Shown piece after piece: positions 50,301 through 60,924 of a stretch of 64,000 nt of DNA. The notes under the pieces were generated by a model that had not been told where the DNA came from, ran no database searches, and saw nothing but the letters and a program-made list of their open reading frames with translations. Source of the stretch: Microbacterium sp. (GTDB lineage: Bacteria; Actinomycetota; Actinomycetes; Actinomycetales; Microbacteriaceae); assembly GCA_003248655.1 (NCBI GenBank), contig QFPM01000004.1, positions 124,001-188,000 of the forward strand. Direction: 5' to 3'. The stretch's first letter is position 1. Each line of letters begins with the position of its first letter. Made by a program: the position numbers and the translations under genes.

Positions 50301-52078
50301 TCGTCGGCGGTCTCGCCGAGCGCGGCGGAGTTCTCGATCTCCATGAGGCCGACCACATCGGCATCCAGAGCGTTGATCGCGGCCACGATCTTGTCCTGCT
50401 GACGCTTCAGGTCGGCGGCATCCCACGCGCCGCGCTGCGGGCAGCCGTCGCGGACGGTCACGCCGTCGCCGAAGCGGTCGGTGTAGGCGACGCACGAGGG
50501 GTTCTGGTTGCCGAGGGTCGTGAAGTAGTTGAGCACGTTGAACGACGCGAGCTTCACGTCGCCGCCGACGGCCTCGGGGGCCGCCGTGCGCGGGTCCGCG
50601 AAGGCGACGCCGTCGGTGCCAGTGCCGTCACCGGCGAGCGGGGCGGTGGGGTTGAGCTTCCACGCGTTGTTGCGATAGTCGACGATCACGGGGGCCGTGA
50701 AGGTGACGGAGGCGCCGACGATGATGGGCTCGGTGAGCGAGACGTAGGCGGGCGTGAGCGCGCTGTTGGCGGCCGAGAGGTAGTTGATGCTCGTGCCGTC
50801 GTCGAGGGTCACGGCGCGCGCCGCGTTGTCGGCGGCGACCGCGGCGGCCTCCGCCGAGCGCGCGGGTGCGGCGTCGGTGGGCTGGCGCAGCGGCGTCGTG
50901 CCGGCGGCGAGGCCGACCTCGCCGTACTGGTTGGTCGAGTAGGTGTTCGAGACCGTGAACGCGCCCTGCGGTGCGACGAGCATCGACTCGAGCGCTTCGC
51001 GCTGCGCGGCGTCGGCGGGCCACGTGACCGTCGCGGGCGTCGGCGCGGGCTGGGCCGCGATGCGGGCCGCGCCACCGGCGGCGACCGTGATCTCGGTCAG
51101 GCCGTTGAACTCGGAGACGGCGCCCGTGACGCGCACGGTGTCGCCGAGTGAGACCTCGCCGACCGCGCCCGGCGCGTAGACGAAGATCGCGTCGGATGCC
51201 GTGTGGTCGGCGGCGAGCGCGCCGCCCGTTCCCGCGGTCTGGATGACGTAGCCGTTGAAGCCGCCGGTCGGGTAGTACGCCGTCACGACGCCCTCCGTGG
51301 TGACTGTCGTGCCGACGAGCGGGGAGGCGTCGCCGGTGCCCTGGATCGCGCGAATCGCGGTGACGACCGGGTCGGTGGGTGGGTCTGTCGGGTCCGTCGG
51401 ATCGGTGGGGTCCGTGGGCCCGGCGGGGAGGCCGGTCGGGGTCGGCGCGCCGACGGTGAAGTCGGCCGCGTTGTTCGCCGTGTTCGCGAAGGTCGCCGAG
51501 CGCGACACGCTCGTGGCGTTGGCCGTCGCGGGCGCCGCCGCGGTGCCGGCGAAGTGGTTCGCGTTGCCCCATCCGACGAAGTCGACGACCTGCGGGAGGT
51601 CGACGATGCCCGTCGCGCCGACGAGCGCCGTCTGGTTCGACACAAGAGCGACCTTGCCCGCCGTCCCGGACATCGGGATCGTGCCCTCGACGTCGGGGGT
51701 GAAGCCGGTGAGGGTCGTGTTGGAGCCGGTCGCCTCTCCGATCAGCACCTGGCCGCCTGCGGGGACCGTGATGCCGGTGAGCGCGGTCACCTGCCACGCT
51801 GTGCCGGTCGCCGACGCGTACTGCACGCTGTACGCAGACAGGTCGACCGGGGCGCTCGACACGTTCGCCAGCTCGATGAAGTCGCGGTTGAGAGGAGCGC
51901 CGTTGTTGCCGCCCCCGCCGTACACCTCCGAGATCACCACGGGTGCCGTGGCCGACACCGCAGCCTGGGCCGCGGCGGGAGTCAGCGCGACGCCCGCGAG
52001 AGCCGTCGCGAGCGCGGTGGCCAGGGCCAGACCGCGACGGGAGGACAGGGGCGATGGATCCAAGTGCGCGTGCGTCAC
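47339..52078 (-). CDS. Giant secreted nuclease plus 5'-nucleotidase (ExeM/NucH and UshA-like domains)
   Basis: The 1579-residue protein has a signal peptide (cleaved near AAAQA|A, residue 39). A lamin-tail domain follows (about 43-160: VVISEVYGGGGNNGAPLNRDFIEL), then a PTDPTDP linker and an OB-like region. An endonuclease/exonuclease/phosphatase domain spans about 505-835 (LASFNVLNYFTT, LMEIENSAALGE, LAGDFNSYTQEDP, RSSDHDPVVVGL). A metallophosphatase spans about 845-1120 (LLGINDFHGRIDGN, GNHEFDRGFDDL, FTGHTHKEYAW) and a 5'-nucleotidase C-terminal domain about 1130-1350. Ig-like repeats end the protein, with no LPXTG. GTG 52078 follows GGAGAG. It would degrade extracellular nucleic acid and strip phosphate from the nucleotides for uptake. 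Confidence 0.9.
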   Translation of the reverse strand: MTHAHLDPSPLSSRRGLALATALATALAGVALTPAAAQAAVSATAPVVISEVYGGGGNNGAPLNRDFIELANVSSAPVDLSAYSVQYASATGTAWQVTALTGITVPAGGQVLIGEATGSNTTLTGFTPDVEGTIPMSGTAGKVALVSNQTALVGATGIVDLPQVVDFVGWGNANHFAGTAAAPATANATSVSRSATFANTANNAADFTVGAPTPTGLPAGPTDPTDPTDPTDPPTDPVVTAIRAIQGTGDASPLVGTTVTTEGVVTAYYPTGGFNGYVIQTAGTGGALAADHTASDAIFVYAPGAVGEVSLGDTVRVTGAVSEFNGLTEITVAAGGAARIAAQPAPTPATVTWPADAAQREALESMLVAPQGAFTVSNTYSTNQYGEVGLAAGTTPLRQPTDAAPARSAEAAAVAADNAARAVTLDDGTSINYLSAANSALTPAYVSLTEPIIVGASVTFTAPVIVDYRNNAWKLNPTAPLAGDGTGTDGVAFADPRTAAPEAVGGDVKLASFNVLNYFTTLGNQNPSCVAYTDRFGDGVTVRDGCPQRGAWDAADLKRQQDKIVAAINALDADVVGLMEIENSAALGETADEATSTLVAALNAAAGPGTWAFVPSSSELPPASEQDVITNAIIYRTSAVTTEGASRALGDQSDDGEAFQNAREPIAQVFEPAGGGEPFLFVVNHFKSKGSAGPWPGDADAGDGQGTSNESRVRQATALRDWVEGIRGGVDTVALAGDFNSYTQEDPLQVLYSAGYVDAAQAFGVDTSSYSFSGLSGSLDHILLSGAAKARATGADIWNINSGESVALEYSRFRSHGTEFYAPDAYRSSDHDPVVVGLAAEAPPVELTLLGINDFHGRIDGNTVAFAGTVEQQRALATGPTLFLSAGDNIGASLFASSVAQDKPTIDVLNALGLQASAVGNHEFDRGFDDLSGRVSTASDYPQLGANVYLKGTTTPALPEYQLLEAGSLTVGVIGAVTEETPTLVSPAGVETLDFGDPVAAVNRVAAQLTDGDPANGEADVLVALYHEGAGAGTPDGATLEQELAAGGAFASIVNDTDPKVAAIFTGHTHKEYAWSAEIPGTDRTRPVVQTGSYGANLGRITLTVDGSTGAVTAHTETIVKRTTTPAAELIATFPKVAEVDAIVKQAIAAAAEVGNTAVGEVAADITTAFAGGSFVNGVWTGGTRDDRASESTLGNEVGNMLRDSLSGLPNGAVIGVTNPGGLRAELWDTQAEFGAAAVPGLADGTISFSQANAVLPFNNTLALVSLTGAQFKTMLEQQWQRLADGTVPSRPYLQLGLSDNVTYTFDSTRPEGDRITSITINGAPIDSAASYRVGTFSFLATGGDNFRVFKEGADYVDTGLLDYEAWMDYIADGSPLAPSFAKHAVEVTGVPALTTAGTAVTFSVAGLNLTSRGAPENTSLQVSLGGTSLGEVPVTAGAATVTVTLPANLPTGTATLTLTAPASGTVVQVPIAVEAAVQPAKTTTRLTAILPVHINRLLPSTLVATVRQDDGKAAVGTVEIREGATLIATVPVNGRGVASYTLGRLSRGTHAYTATFVPADPKVATGSQSGTTRVVVLF

Positions 52079-52309
52079 GATCGTCTCTCCGAGTGCGGTC
52101 CGCGCGCGTCTGGGGGTTTCGCGCAGGGAACGGCCGCCAGATTGAGCATTCTTTGCCGGAGACGCCCCTGACAAGCAACAGACCGGTTAACTCTTTCTCA
52201 CCGCAGGGTTTCCTTGCGTGTCTGTGCAGAGGCGGGTTAGGGTTCGCCCCGCCAGGCCGCAGTAGTGCCCGGCGTTCCGGCATCCGCGGTTCGCACAGCA
52301 CCGCGCCGG

Positions 52310-52315
52310 TAGACT
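52310..52315 (+). promoter_or_regulatory. -10 box of the lepA operon
   Basis: TAGACT lies 9 nt before the ATG at 52325. The 246-bp region between the nuclease start and lepA holds this promoter and nothing else recognised. Confidence 0.5.
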
Positions 52316-52324
52316 CGACGAGAC

Positions 52325-54169
<1,845 letters not shown>

Positions 54170-54172
54170 GCC

Positions 54173-54823
54173 ATGCGCCGCGGGAACTTTCAGGACGGCA
54201 CGGTCGACTACGCGGCCGTGGGCGCGACGCACGCGCCCGACCTGATGACGTATCCGCCCGAGCAGAGCGTGCCGGCTGAGGCATCGTGGCGGCTGGGGAG
54301 CGGGCAGGCGCGCTTCGAGTCGTCCGCTGACGCGCTGCTGTCGTGGGCGGCACTGCGCGGCGCGGGGCTCACGATCACCGATGTGCGGCCGGCCGCGGGC
54401 CCGATGTACTCGGGCGTCGGCTACGACGCGGAGGGGACGCCGGTCGCGCCCAGTCGTCTCGAGGCCGACCAGCGGTTCGACTCCGACGGCACGCCGTACG
54501 TCGCCGCCGGTACCACCGTGCGCGTCCGCGGCCGTGTGAAGGGGCACAACGCCGAGGGCGAGCTGCGTGTCATCTCGGCCTTCGAAGAGCCGCGCCGCGT
54601 CGGCTTCGCGCTCGGCACGGTGGGCGGATCGGTCGTCAGCGGCGAGGAGTCGTTCACGATCGAATGGGATGACAGCGACGAAGTGCGCTTCATCGTGCGG
54701 GCTTTCGATCGCCCCGTTTCGCTGCTCTACCGCGCGATCCCGCAACTCGTGAAGCGCCGCCGCCGCGAGCTGTTCCAGGGGTATCTGCGGGCGATCTCGC
54801 CGCTGTTCGCGACGCCGGCCTGA
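54173..54823 (+). CDS. DUF1990 family protein
   Basis: The 216-residue protein shows the DUF1990 pattern: NFQDGTVDYAAVGAT near the start, RLGSGQARFESSADALLSWAALRGAGL, TTVRVRGRVKGHNAEGELRVISAFEEPRRVGFALGTVGGSVVSGEESFTIEW and a C-terminal RAIPQLVKRRRRELFQGYLRAI. The function is unknown. Its stop overlaps the hemW ATG by one base, so it is in the lepA-hemW operon. Confidence 0.9.
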   Translation: MRRGNFQDGTVDYAAVGATHAPDLMTYPPEQSVPAEASWRLGSGQARFESSADALLSWAALRGAGLTITDVRPAAGPMYSGVGYDAEGTPVAPSRLEADQRFDSDGTPYVAAGTTVRVRGRVKGHNAEGELRVISAFEEPRRVGFALGTVGGSVVSGEESFTIEWDDSDEVRFIVRAFDRPVSLLYRAIPQLVKRRRRELFQGYLRAISPLFATPA

Positions 54824-56040
54824 TGGGCTCGGCTCTTCCGCTCGGCGACCCCGCGCCCGCGGACGGCGCTCTGCCCGGCGACCTCGAGATCGACTCCGCG
54901 CGCGACTTCGGCGTGTATCTGCACGTGCCCTTCTGCCGGGTGCGGTGCGGATACTGCGACTTCAACACCTACACCGCGAGCGAGCTGCGCGGCGCTCGTC
55001 AGGACGCCTACGCCGACGAGGTGCTACGCGAGGTCGCACTCTCGCGCGAGGTGCTCGGCGCGCGCGGGCGGCCGCGCCCGGCATCCACCGTCTTCTTCGG
55101 CGGCGGGACGCCGACGCTCCTCCCGGCGGGTGACCTCGTGCGCATGCTCGACGGCATCCGCGAGGCGTTCGGTCTGATGCCGGATGCCGAGGTCACAGTC
55201 GAGGCGAACCCCGACACGATGACGGACGCGCTCGCGCGCGAGCTGGCGGATGCCGGGGTGACGCGCCTGTCGATCGGCATGCAGTCGGCGGTGTCGCACG
55301 TGCTCGCGGCCCTCGATCGCACGCACGACCCCGCGAACGTGGCGACGGCGGTCGCGGCGGCGCGGGGCGCGGGGCTCGGGGTGAGCCTCGACCTGATCTA
55401 CGGGGCGCCGGGGGAGTCGCTCGCCGACTGGGAGGCGTCGCTGCGCGCCGCGATCGCCCTCGCGCCCGACCACGTCTCGGCGTACGCGCTGATCGTCGAG
55501 GAAGGCACGCAGCTCGCGCGGCAGATCCGCCGTGGCGAGGTGCCCGCGCCCGACGACGACCTGCAGGCCGACATGTACGAGCTGGCCGACGCGCTCCTGG
55601 GGGCGGCCGGCTTCGCGTGGTACGAAGTGTCGAACTGGGCGACCGCGACAGACCACCGCTCGCGCCACAACCTCGCGTACTGGCGGGGGAGCGACTGGTG
55701 GGGCTACGGGCCGGGCGCGCACAGCCACGTCGCGGGGCTACGCTGGTGGAACGTGAAGCATCCCGCCGCGTACGCGCAGCGGCTGGCGGCTGGCGAGTCG
55801 CCCGCCGCCGCGCGCGAGCGACCGGATGCCGCGGCGCGCAGGCTCGAAGACGTACTGCTGCGCTCGCGGATCGCCGAAGGGCTCGCCGTCTCCGAACTCG
55901 AGGGATCGGGGCGCCACGCCGTGGCATCCCTCATCGCCGACGGCTTGATCGACGGGGCGGCCGCCGTGCGCGGACGTATCGTGCTGACGCTCCGCGGCCG
56001 CCTGCTCGCCGATGCCGTCGTCCGCACCCTGACCGCCTGA
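54823..56040 (+). CDS. hemW: HemW, radical SAM heme chaperone-like protein
   Basis: The 405-residue protein has the radical SAM cluster VHVPFCRVRCGYCDFNTY (CxxxCxxC), FFGGGTPTLLP, VEANPDTM and SIGMQSAVSHVLAALDRTHDP. It lacks the extra Cys of true HemN, which fits HemW, a heme-binding chaperone often mislabelled as oxygen-independent coproporphyrinogen oxidase. It follows lepA and DUF1990 in the usual actinobacterial order. Confidence 0.93.
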   Translation: MGSALPLGDPAPADGALPGDLEIDSARDFGVYLHVPFCRVRCGYCDFNTYTASELRGARQDAYADEVLREVALSREVLGARGRPRPASTVFFGGGTPTLLPAGDLVRMLDGIREAFGLMPDAEVTVEANPDTMTDALARELADAGVTRLSIGMQSAVSHVLAALDRTHDPANVATAVAAARGAGLGVSLDLIYGAPGESLADWEASLRAAIALAPDHVSAYALIVEEGTQLARQIRRGEVPAPDDDLQADMYELADALLGAAGFAWYEVSNWATATDHRSRHNLAYWRGSDWWGYGPGAHSHVAGLRWWNVKHPAAYAQRLAAGESPAAARERPDAAARRLEDVLLRSRIAEGLAVSELEGSGRHAVASLIADGLIDGAAAVRGRIVLTLRGRLLADAVVRTLTA

Positions 56041-56060
56041 ACGGCGGGCGCACGGTAAGA

Positions 56061-56087
56061 TTGGCACTCGACAGCCGGGAGTGCCAG
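56061..56087 (+). promoter_or_regulatory. CIRCE operator of hrcA-dnaJ
   Basis: TTGGCACTC, nine bases, GAGTGCCAG: the 9-9-9 CIRCE layout with one base per arm changed from the consensus TTAGCACTC. A TAAGAT box (56,056-56,061) overlaps its left edge, so bound HrcA would block the promoter. Confidence 0.88.
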
Positions 56088-56128
56088 AACCGGCGCGCAC
56101 TGTGCTCGTGAGCTCGTGAGGAGGAGCG

Positions 56129-57163
56129 ATGGTCTCGGAACGCGGCCTGCAGGTGCTCCGCGCGATCGTGCAGGACTACGTCGACACGAACGAGCCGGTG
56201 GGCAGCAAGGCGATCGTCGAGCGGCACCAGTTCGGTGTGTCGGCGGCGACGATTCGCAACGACATGGCGCTCCTCGAAGACGAGCAACTGATCGCCGCCC
56301 CGCATACGTCGTCGGGACGCGTGCCGACCGACAAGGGCTATCGCGTCTTCGTCGACCACCTCGCCGAGCTTCGGCCCCTCTCGGGCGCGCAGCGCTCCGC
56401 GATCTCGACCTTCCTCGCCGACCCCGTCGACCTCGATGACCTCCTCACCCGCACGGTGCGCGCACTCACCCGGCTCACGGGTCAGGTCGCGGTCGTGCAG
56501 TATCCGTCGTTCGCGCGCGCGAGCGTCTCGCACGTGGAGTTCGTACACCTCGGCGGCGCTCGCATCGTCGTGATCGTCGTGACCGACACGGGGCGTGTAT
56601 CGCAACGCCTCGCGTTCCTGCGCGAAGAACTCGACGAGGATGCCGCGGCGCAGGTCAAACGCGAACTTGCGGACCTCGTCACCGGCAAGCCCGTCGCCGA
56701 GGCGGCCCAGGCGATCGCCGACCTGCTGGCGGCGGCTCCGGTCACGCGCGTCGACGAGGCCATGCGCACCGTCGCACGCATCGTCGCGGAGGAGCTCGAC
56801 GAGTTCCGTCAGGACAGACTCGTGATGGCGGGAAGCGCGACGCTCGCGCGGCGCGAGGGCGATTTCCGCGGCAGCATCTATCCGCTTCTCGAGGCCATCG
56901 AAGAGCAGGTGACGCTCCTGCGCCTCATGGGCGAGATGGTCGCCGACGAGCAGGGCCTCGCCGCGAGCATCGGCAGCGAGAACGAGCCGTTCGGTCTCGC
57001 CGAGGCATCCGTCGTCACGAGCGACTACGACGGCACCGGAACGCGCGCCCGCGTCGGCGTGCTCGGGCCGACGCGCATGGACTATCCGACCAACCTCGCG
57101 GCGGTTCGCGCCGTCGCGCACTACCTCAGCCGGTTGCTCGACGACGACGAATCGTCGCGTTGA
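56129..57163 (+). CDS. hrcA: Heat-inducible transcription repressor HrcA
   Basis: The 344-residue protein has the N-terminal winged helix (RGLQVLRAIVQDYVDTNEPVGSKAIVERHQFGVSAATIRNDMALLEDEQLIAAPHTSSGRVPTDKGYRVFVDHL) diagnostic for HrcA, and the C-terminal IGSENEPFGLAEASVVTSDY...GVLGPTRMDYPTNLAAVRAVAHYLSRLL. GAGGAG precedes the ATG. It should repress its own operon and other CIRCE genes such as groES/groEL. Confidence 0.97.
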   Translation: MVSERGLQVLRAIVQDYVDTNEPVGSKAIVERHQFGVSAATIRNDMALLEDEQLIAAPHTSSGRVPTDKGYRVFVDHLAELRPLSGAQRSAISTFLADPVDLDDLLTRTVRALTRLTGQVAVVQYPSFARASVSHVEFVHLGGARIVVIVVTDTGRVSQRLAFLREELDEDAAAQVKRELADLVTGKPVAEAAQAIADLLAAAPVTRVDEAMRTVARIVAEELDEFRQDRLVMAGSATLARREGDFRGSIYPLLEAIEEQVTLLRLMGEMVADEQGLAASIGSENEPFGLAEASVVTSDYDGTGTRARVGVLGPTRMDYPTNLAAVRAVAHYLSRLLDDDESSR

Positions 57164-57215
57164 GCCGACCGCACGAACGACACAACCGCGCCCGCACGGG
57201 CAGGAAAGGCGATTT

Positions 57216-58325
57216 GTGGCCGACCACTACGAAGTCCTCGGGGTCTCGCGTGACGCGACTCCCGACGAGATCAAGAAGGCGTACCGGCGTCTCGCGCGTG
57301 AGCTGCACCCCGATGTGAATCCCGGTGAAGAGGCATCCGAGCGGTTCAAGCTCGTCACGCACGCGTATGACGTGCTGAGCGACCCCGAGCAGCGCCAGCG
57401 CTACGACCTCGGCGGCGACGGCTCGCCCTTTGGCGGCGCCGGGAACTTCGGCGGATTCTCGGACATCTTCGAGACGTTCTTCGGCGGCGGCGCGGGAGGC
57501 CGTGCCGGTCGGCCCCGGTCGCGTCGCGAACGCGGACAGGACGCCCTCGTGCGTGTCACGCTCGACCTCAAGGACGTCGTGTTCGGCACGCACCGTGAGC
57601 TCGAGGTCGACACGGCGGTCCTCTGCGAGTCGTGCCAGGGTTCGTGCTGCCAGCCGGGTACGCAGCCCGTCACATGCGACATCTGCCACGGATCGGGGCA
57701 GGTGCAGCGAACGGTCCGGAGCCTCCTCGGCAACGTCGTCACCTCACAGCCGTGCACGGCCTGCCAGGGATACGGCACGACGATCCCGTACCCCTGCGCG
57801 AGCTGTCAGGGCCAGGGGCGCGTGCGCGCGCGGCGCACGGTGTCCGTCGACATCCCCGCGGGCGTCGAGACGGGGCTGCGCCTGCAGCTGCCCGGGTCGG
57901 GCGAGGTCGGCCCGGCCGGTGGTCCGAACGGCGACCTCTACCTCGAGGTCACGATCGCGCACGACGACGTCTTCAGCCGCGACGGTGACGATCTACTCGC
58001 GACGCTCGAGGTCTCGATGCCCGACGCGATTCTGGGGGCGACGACGACGATCACGTCGCTCGACGGCGACGTCGAGCTCGAGGTGCGCCCCGGCATCCAA
58101 TCGGGTGATGTCCTGACGATCAAGGGCCGCGGCATCACGCCGCTGCGTGGCGGCACTCGCGGCGACCTGCGCGTGGGTGTCCACGTCGTGACGCCTACGA
58201 AGCTGGATGCCCGCTCGCGCGCCCTCATCGAGGACTTCGCGAAGAAGACCAAGGCGCCCGCACCGCAGCTCGCGCAGTTCCAGCAGGGGCTGTTCTCCAA
58301 GCTGCGCGACCGGTTCCGCGGCTGA
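57216..58325 (+). CDS. dnaJ: Chaperone DnaJ
   Basis: The 369-residue protein has the J domain (DHYEVLGVSRDATPDEIKKAYRRLARELHPDVNPGE, HPD intact), a Gly/Phe linker, four zinc-finger repeats (CESCQGSC, CDICHGSG, CTACQGYG, CASCQGQG; the first is irregular with Cys for the final Gly) and the C-terminal substrate domains. It is the DnaJ2-type partner in the hrcA operon, not the one beside dnaK. GTG start at 57216. Confidence 0.96.
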   Translation: MADHYEVLGVSRDATPDEIKKAYRRLARELHPDVNPGEEASERFKLVTHAYDVLSDPEQRQRYDLGGDGSPFGGAGNFGGFSDIFETFFGGGAGGRAGRPRSRRERGQDALVRVTLDLKDVVFGTHRELEVDTAVLCESCQGSCCQPGTQPVTCDICHGSGQVQRTVRSLLGNVVTSQPCTACQGYGTTIPYPCASCQGQGRVRARRTVSVDIPAGVETGLRLQLPGSGEVGPAGGPNGDLYLEVTIAHDDVFSRDGDDLLATLEVSMPDAILGATTTITSLDGDVELEVRPGIQSGDVLTIKGRGITPLRGGTRGDLRVGVHVVTPTKLDARSRALIEDFAKKTKAPAPQLAQFQQGLFSKLRDRFRG

Positions 58326-58337
58326 GGCGGGCCCGCG

Positions 58338-59084
58338 GTGGCGCTGCACTTTCTCGTCGACGGCGCGCTCGCCGAACACGTCGCGCGCGCGGAGGTCGGC
58401 GACCATGTCGCGCTGACCGGCGCCGAGGCGCATCACGCCGCGGTCGTGCGTCGCGTGCGCGTCGGCGAGGAGGTCACGGTCGGTGACGGCGCGGGAGTGT
58501 GGCTGACGGGGTCGGTCTCGGACGCTGCGCCGCAGCGCGTCGTGGTGCGCGTGGTCGCTCGGCGGTCGGTGCCGGCGGCCGCGCCGCGGCTCGTTCTCGT
58601 GCAAGCGCTCGCAAAGGGGGATCGCGACGAACTGGCGATCCAGGCGGCGACGGAGCTCGGCGCGGACGAGATCGTGCCGTGGCAGGCCGCGCGGAGCGTG
58701 TCGCGGTGGTCGGGCGACAAGATCGCCAAGGGCGTGACGCGGTGGAAGTCGATCGTGCGCGAGGCTGCGAAGCAAGCGCATCGCGCGTGGGTGCCGGACG
58801 TTTCGGGGCCGGTGACGACCAGGGACCTCACGGCGCGCGCGTCGGACGCGCTCGTGCTGGTGCTGGAGCCGACGGCATCCGTGGCGCTGGCGGCGCTCGA
58901 TGTGGCCGACGCGCGCGAGATCGTGCTCGTCGTCGGCCCCGAGGGCGGGATCGCGCCCGAGGAGCTGACCGCGATGGCGGATGCCGGGGCGCAGCTCGTG
59001 CGCCTCGGCGACACCGTGCTGCGCACGTCGACCGCCGGCCCCGCCGCCCTCGCCGTGCTCAACGCCCGCCTCGCCCGCTGGTGA
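58338..59084 (+). CDS. rsmE: 16S rRNA m3U1498 methyltransferase RsmE
   Basis: The 248-residue SPOUT methylase has an N-terminal PUA-like part (ALTGAEAHHAAVVRRVRVGEEVTVGDGAG), VLVQALAKGDRDELAIQAATELGADEIVPWQAARS, and the knot LVVGPEGGIAPEELTAMADAGAQLVRLGDTVLRTSTAGPAAL. GTG start 12 bases after dnaJ; this gene order is conserved. It ends at a repeat cluster. Confidence 0.95.
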   Translation: MALHFLVDGALAEHVARAEVGDHVALTGAEAHHAAVVRRVRVGEEVTVGDGAGVWLTGSVSDAAPQRVVVRVVARRSVPAAAPRLVLVQALAKGDRDELAIQAATELGADEIVPWQAARSVSRWSGDKIAKGVTRWKSIVREAAKQAHRAWVPDVSGPVTTRDLTARASDALVLVLEPTASVALAALDVADAREIVLVVGPEGGIAPEELTAMADAGAQLVRLGDTVLRTSTAGPAALAVLNARLARW

Positions 59085-59121
59085 GCTGCTTCTCCACCCC
59101 TCCGGCGCTCGACCCTGCTTC

Positions 59122-59335
59122 GGTGGTTGAGTAGCCGCGCGTAGCGCGGCGTATCGAAACCACGCCCGGACGGTCGGGGGTCGGGGATGGTCTCGATACA
59201 CCCGCGGCTGCGCCGCGGGCACTCGACCACCGATAAGCGCGCCGCCGGCGCTTGACCACCGATAAGGGCGCCGCGGGCGCTTGACCCTTCTTCGGTGGTT
59301 GAGTAGCCCGGCGTAGCCGGGCGTATCGAAACCAC
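59122..59335. repeat. REP-like repeat cluster, left of the broken HNH gene
   Basis: Two 42-bp units beginning GGTGGTTGAGTAGC and ending GTATCGAAACCAC (59,122-59,163 and 59,294-59,335) share ends but have different stem sequences (CCGCGCGTAGCGCGG versus CCCGGCGTAGCCGGG), so pairing is kept while sequence changes. Between them are an inverted related unit (GGTCTCGATACACCCGCGG, from 59,189) and short GGCGCCGCGGGCGCTTGACC-like pieces. Confidence 0.9.
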
Positions 59336-59352
59336 AGCATGCTTTCCGGGGC

Positions 59353-60854
59353 TCACGTGCGGGTGACGAGCTTTCTGAGTCGTATCGGGGAGGTTGTGAC
59401 GGCCCGCCATCTCTGGTCGGTGTCGTGCCAGGGGGGTGGCTTCACTTCGGGGATGCCGTTGTTCATGCGGATCTTCCAGCCGATGCGGTCGAGGAACCTA
59501 TGGTGGTACCAGCAGAGCAGGACGCCGTTGTCGGTGTGGGTGGGGCCGCCGCCTGCGTACTCGGTGACGTGGTGGATTTCGGTCCAGGCTGCGGGGACCC
59601 CGCATCCGGGGATGATGCTCCCCACGGCTACCCCACACGCCGCTGCGCGGCGCGCTGGGCCCCTCGCCGCGGGGGCCCACCGCCGTCGCGGAGAGCGATG
59701 GCGCGGCGTTGGTGGCGATTGAAGACGCGTTCTTCGGTTCCGATGCGGATGATGCGCCCGTCGGGGCGGCTGGTGATGCGTTGAATGACACCGGCGCAGG
59801 CGATGTGGCGGGCGGTCGCGACGCTGATCGCGCGGTCGCAGCCTTGCGCGTGGGCGTGTCCGGTGCCGGTGTCGAGGTCTTCCGCGGTGACGGAGACGAT
59901 CAGGGTCGGCGCGTGCCCGCCGAGGGTCGGCAGCAACCCCGACGAGGCCGCGACGCCGAGGGTGGCGGCGAGGGCGTCGTGTTGCTTCTGTGCGCGGGTG
60001 CGGTCATCGATCGCTGGCAGCGGGAGCGGGTCACCGTTCTCATCGGTTCTGAACGGGTCGTCGAACTGCACGGTGGGCGCGAGCTGCGCGTCGAAGATGG
60101 TCTGCAGCTGCGCGGCGACTTCGGGCAGCAGCATCCCACGGGCGGGGATGCCGTGTGGGGTCGGGGTGCCGAGGGTGAAGGAGCGTTTGCGTTCCATGAG
60201 ACGTTCGCGGGGTTCCGCACCGTCTTGGTCGAGAGCGAGCGCCCACGCCTGTGCGTGCACCTTCAACAGCCCCGCGCACGCGGGCGGGGCACCGTCTGGA
60301 CCCTCACCACGCGCCTCGGCGACCACCACATCGGCCGCCTCGGCCCGGGCGGCCGCGCTCACGCGGGGTGCGGTCTGTTGGAGGGGTTCGGTGATCGCGA
60401 GGATGCCGTCGACCCCGATGATCCCGTCGAGCATCGCCGCCCGGACCGACGGGAACACGGGCGACAACAGTTCGCCCGTGGTGTCGGACACGGTCGGGCG
60501 GACGGCGCGGGCCGCTTTCTGTAGCCGCGTCGCGGTGGGCACCGCGACACGGGTGAGGGTTTCGAGGAGTTCGGTGACGTCCCGGCATCCGAGGTGGGAG
60601 GTCATCCGGTCATCGCGCACCGCGTTCTCGGAGCGGCGCATGACCTCACCGGTCGCGTCGACCAGCAGGGCCTCGAGGACCCGGCCGATTTCTGCGATCG
60701 CGGAGACCTGGGCGGCGAGTTCGCGCTCGCTCGCCCGCTCGAAGGCCCTGCCCGTGGACGCGTCACTCAGCACCGTGGCGGCCTGCGCACGCAGGTCGGC
60801 AAGGGTGGGGGTGAGGAGGTCCATACCCGTCATCTTCCTCGGGGGTTCCGACAT
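59353..60854 (-). pseudogene. DUF222-HNH endonuclease gene broken by a small insertion
   Basis: The upstream part (60,854 to about 59,680) encodes a normal DUF222 protein up to HQRRAIALRDGG. The expected next residues, CIIPGC, are displaced: an extra segment of about 59-63 bp (about 59,617-59,679) brings a TAG stop and a frame change. The rest of the HNH motif resumes in another frame to 59,353 (IIPGCGVPAAWTEIHH, DNGVLLCWYHH, DRIGW). The insertion thus splits the HNH site between its first Cys and the rest. The protein's first frame would still make a 408-residue DUF222 product. REP clusters lie on both sides. Confidence 0.85.
59617..59679. mobile_element. Small palindromic insertion inside the HNH motif
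   Basis: The inserted stretch holds two perfect inverted repeats: TGGGCCCC-N8-GGGGCCCA and CGCCGC-N3-GCGGCG. It encodes nothing. Its exact ends cannot be fixed without an intact copy. No second copy was seen in the window. Confidence 0.55.
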
Positions 60855-60924
60855 TCGTCCCCCGGAAAACCGCAGTTTGCGCCGGATAAACCGACACGTG
60901 GGGTGAGAGTTCTCTCACCGTTTG

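Noticed and set aside
46619..51151. A 1510-codon open frame on the + strand
   Set aside because: It is antisense to the secreted nuclease/nucleotidase and rpsT-side hydrolase genes. The translation is Arg/Asp/Val-rich with no known domain, as expected for the mirror frame of a high-GC gene.
51365..51425. Short tandem DNA repeat
   Set aside because: It encodes the PTDPTDP linker of the secreted nuclease and is explained by the protein.
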